64,000 bases of DNA from Nicotiana tabacum (lineage: Eukaryota > Streptophyta > Magnoliopsida > Solanales > Solanaceae), in NCBI RefSeq assembly GCF_000715075.1, contig NC_134095.1, forward strand, positions 65,043,990-65,107,989. Reading direction: 5' to 3'. Shown piece after piece: positions 63,569-64,000 of this stretch. The notes beneath the pieces are model-generated. The model saw only the letters and a program-made list of their open reading frames with translations, searched no databases and had not been told where the DNA came from. The position numbers were made by a program, and so were the translations under genes. Positions within the stretch are counted from its first letter, which is position 1, and each line of letters opens with the position of its first letter.

Positions 63569-64000
63569 TGTTGCGGCCAAACGCACACGTAAATATACGC
63601 GATCATCAAGTAATAAAATGATAAGATAGAGAGTCGAACCCACGAGGACTTATTATCAACTATTAACTAAATTAAACCATCCAAATTATCTAAACAAGAA
63701 TTACTAGGATTGATTAATCTAAACTACTAAAAATAAATATAAACAAATAGTAAGCTCTGAACAAAAGAAGAACAAATTTTTATGTTATTAATGCGATGAA
63801 AACAATATAGGGTTATGGGCTATCTAATAATCCTATTGTATTCTTCACTTGAATTAACTAATTATTTTATTAGGTTTATTGGTTGAAAGGGTTAATATTG
63901 CTCATAATAATCTATCGATCTCTTACTCGCCTATTCAAGCTAACCTATATGTCTGTAAAGTTAGAATCAACATGCATTTATAATACCCGTATAATAATCA
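63569..64000. repeat. Start of an unresolved repeat, probably another LTR element
   Basis: TGTTGCGGCCAAACGCACAC begins a sequence that differs sharply in composition from the LTR fragment before it. It contains GAGTCGAACCCACGAGGACT and AT-rich noncoding DNA running off the window. A TG start and abrupt junction suggest an LTR or similar element. No coding region is visible. Confidence 0.4.

Overview
This window is plant nuclear DNA, most likely from a Nicotiana-type solanaceous genome. The clues are a tobacco-type Ty1/copia family, a chromodomain-bearing Ty3/gypsy element with very long LTRs, and fragments of an endogenous pararetrovirus resembling tobacco vein clearing virus. Nearly everything except one host gene is transposable-element DNA in several nested layers, and most coding parts are broken by stops and frameshifts. 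No RNA gene, CRISPR array or bacterial-type operon is visible.

Region by region. 0-2 kb: debris of a copia-type gag followed by LTR-like sequence with short tandem repeats. 1.9-4.3 kb (-): a Ty1/copia fragment (gag zinc knuckle, protease, integrase) that stops before the reverse transcriptase. 4.3-7.7 kb (-): a gag-like gene with a long unrecognised C-terminal region, split in frame by a 704-bp MITE that has a 10-bp target duplication. 8.26-13.68 kb (-): the only intact host gene, a NIPA-family magnesium transporter whose nine coding exons splice to 344 codons. 13.7-15.2 kb: AT-rich intergenic DNA.

15.2-25.2 kb: a LINE reverse-transcriptase gene (-) interrupted by a 9.4-kb CACTA element. The element has palindromic GCGACCAA..TTGGTCGC subterminal repeats, two probable C-terminal exons, a 1.9-kb hierarchical 20-bp minisatellite, and an inserted, internally inverted cluster of endogenous caulimovirid fragments ending in a 680-bp TATAC array.

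25.7-56.6 kb: a second LINE (+), with ORF1 and ORF2 interrupted by a 26.7-kb block. The block is a tandem Ty1/copia array (LTR A, internal 1, LTR B, internal 2, LTR C, internal stub; all -). Internal 2 is interrupted by an 11.0-kb Tekay/Del-like Ty3/gypsy element (TSD AAAGC). LTR C is interrupted by a 3.56-kb solo LTR of a related family (TSD AAAAT).

56.6-64 kb: the second LINE is cut by a tandem set of gypsy-type LTR fragments in + orientation, one of which carries a 340-bp Harbinger-like MITE (TSD TTA). The window ends in the start of another unresolved repeat. The nesting gives a relative insertion order: LINE, then copia array, then gypsy element and solo LTR; and separately LINE, then CACTA, with pararetroviral DNA lying inside the CACTA.
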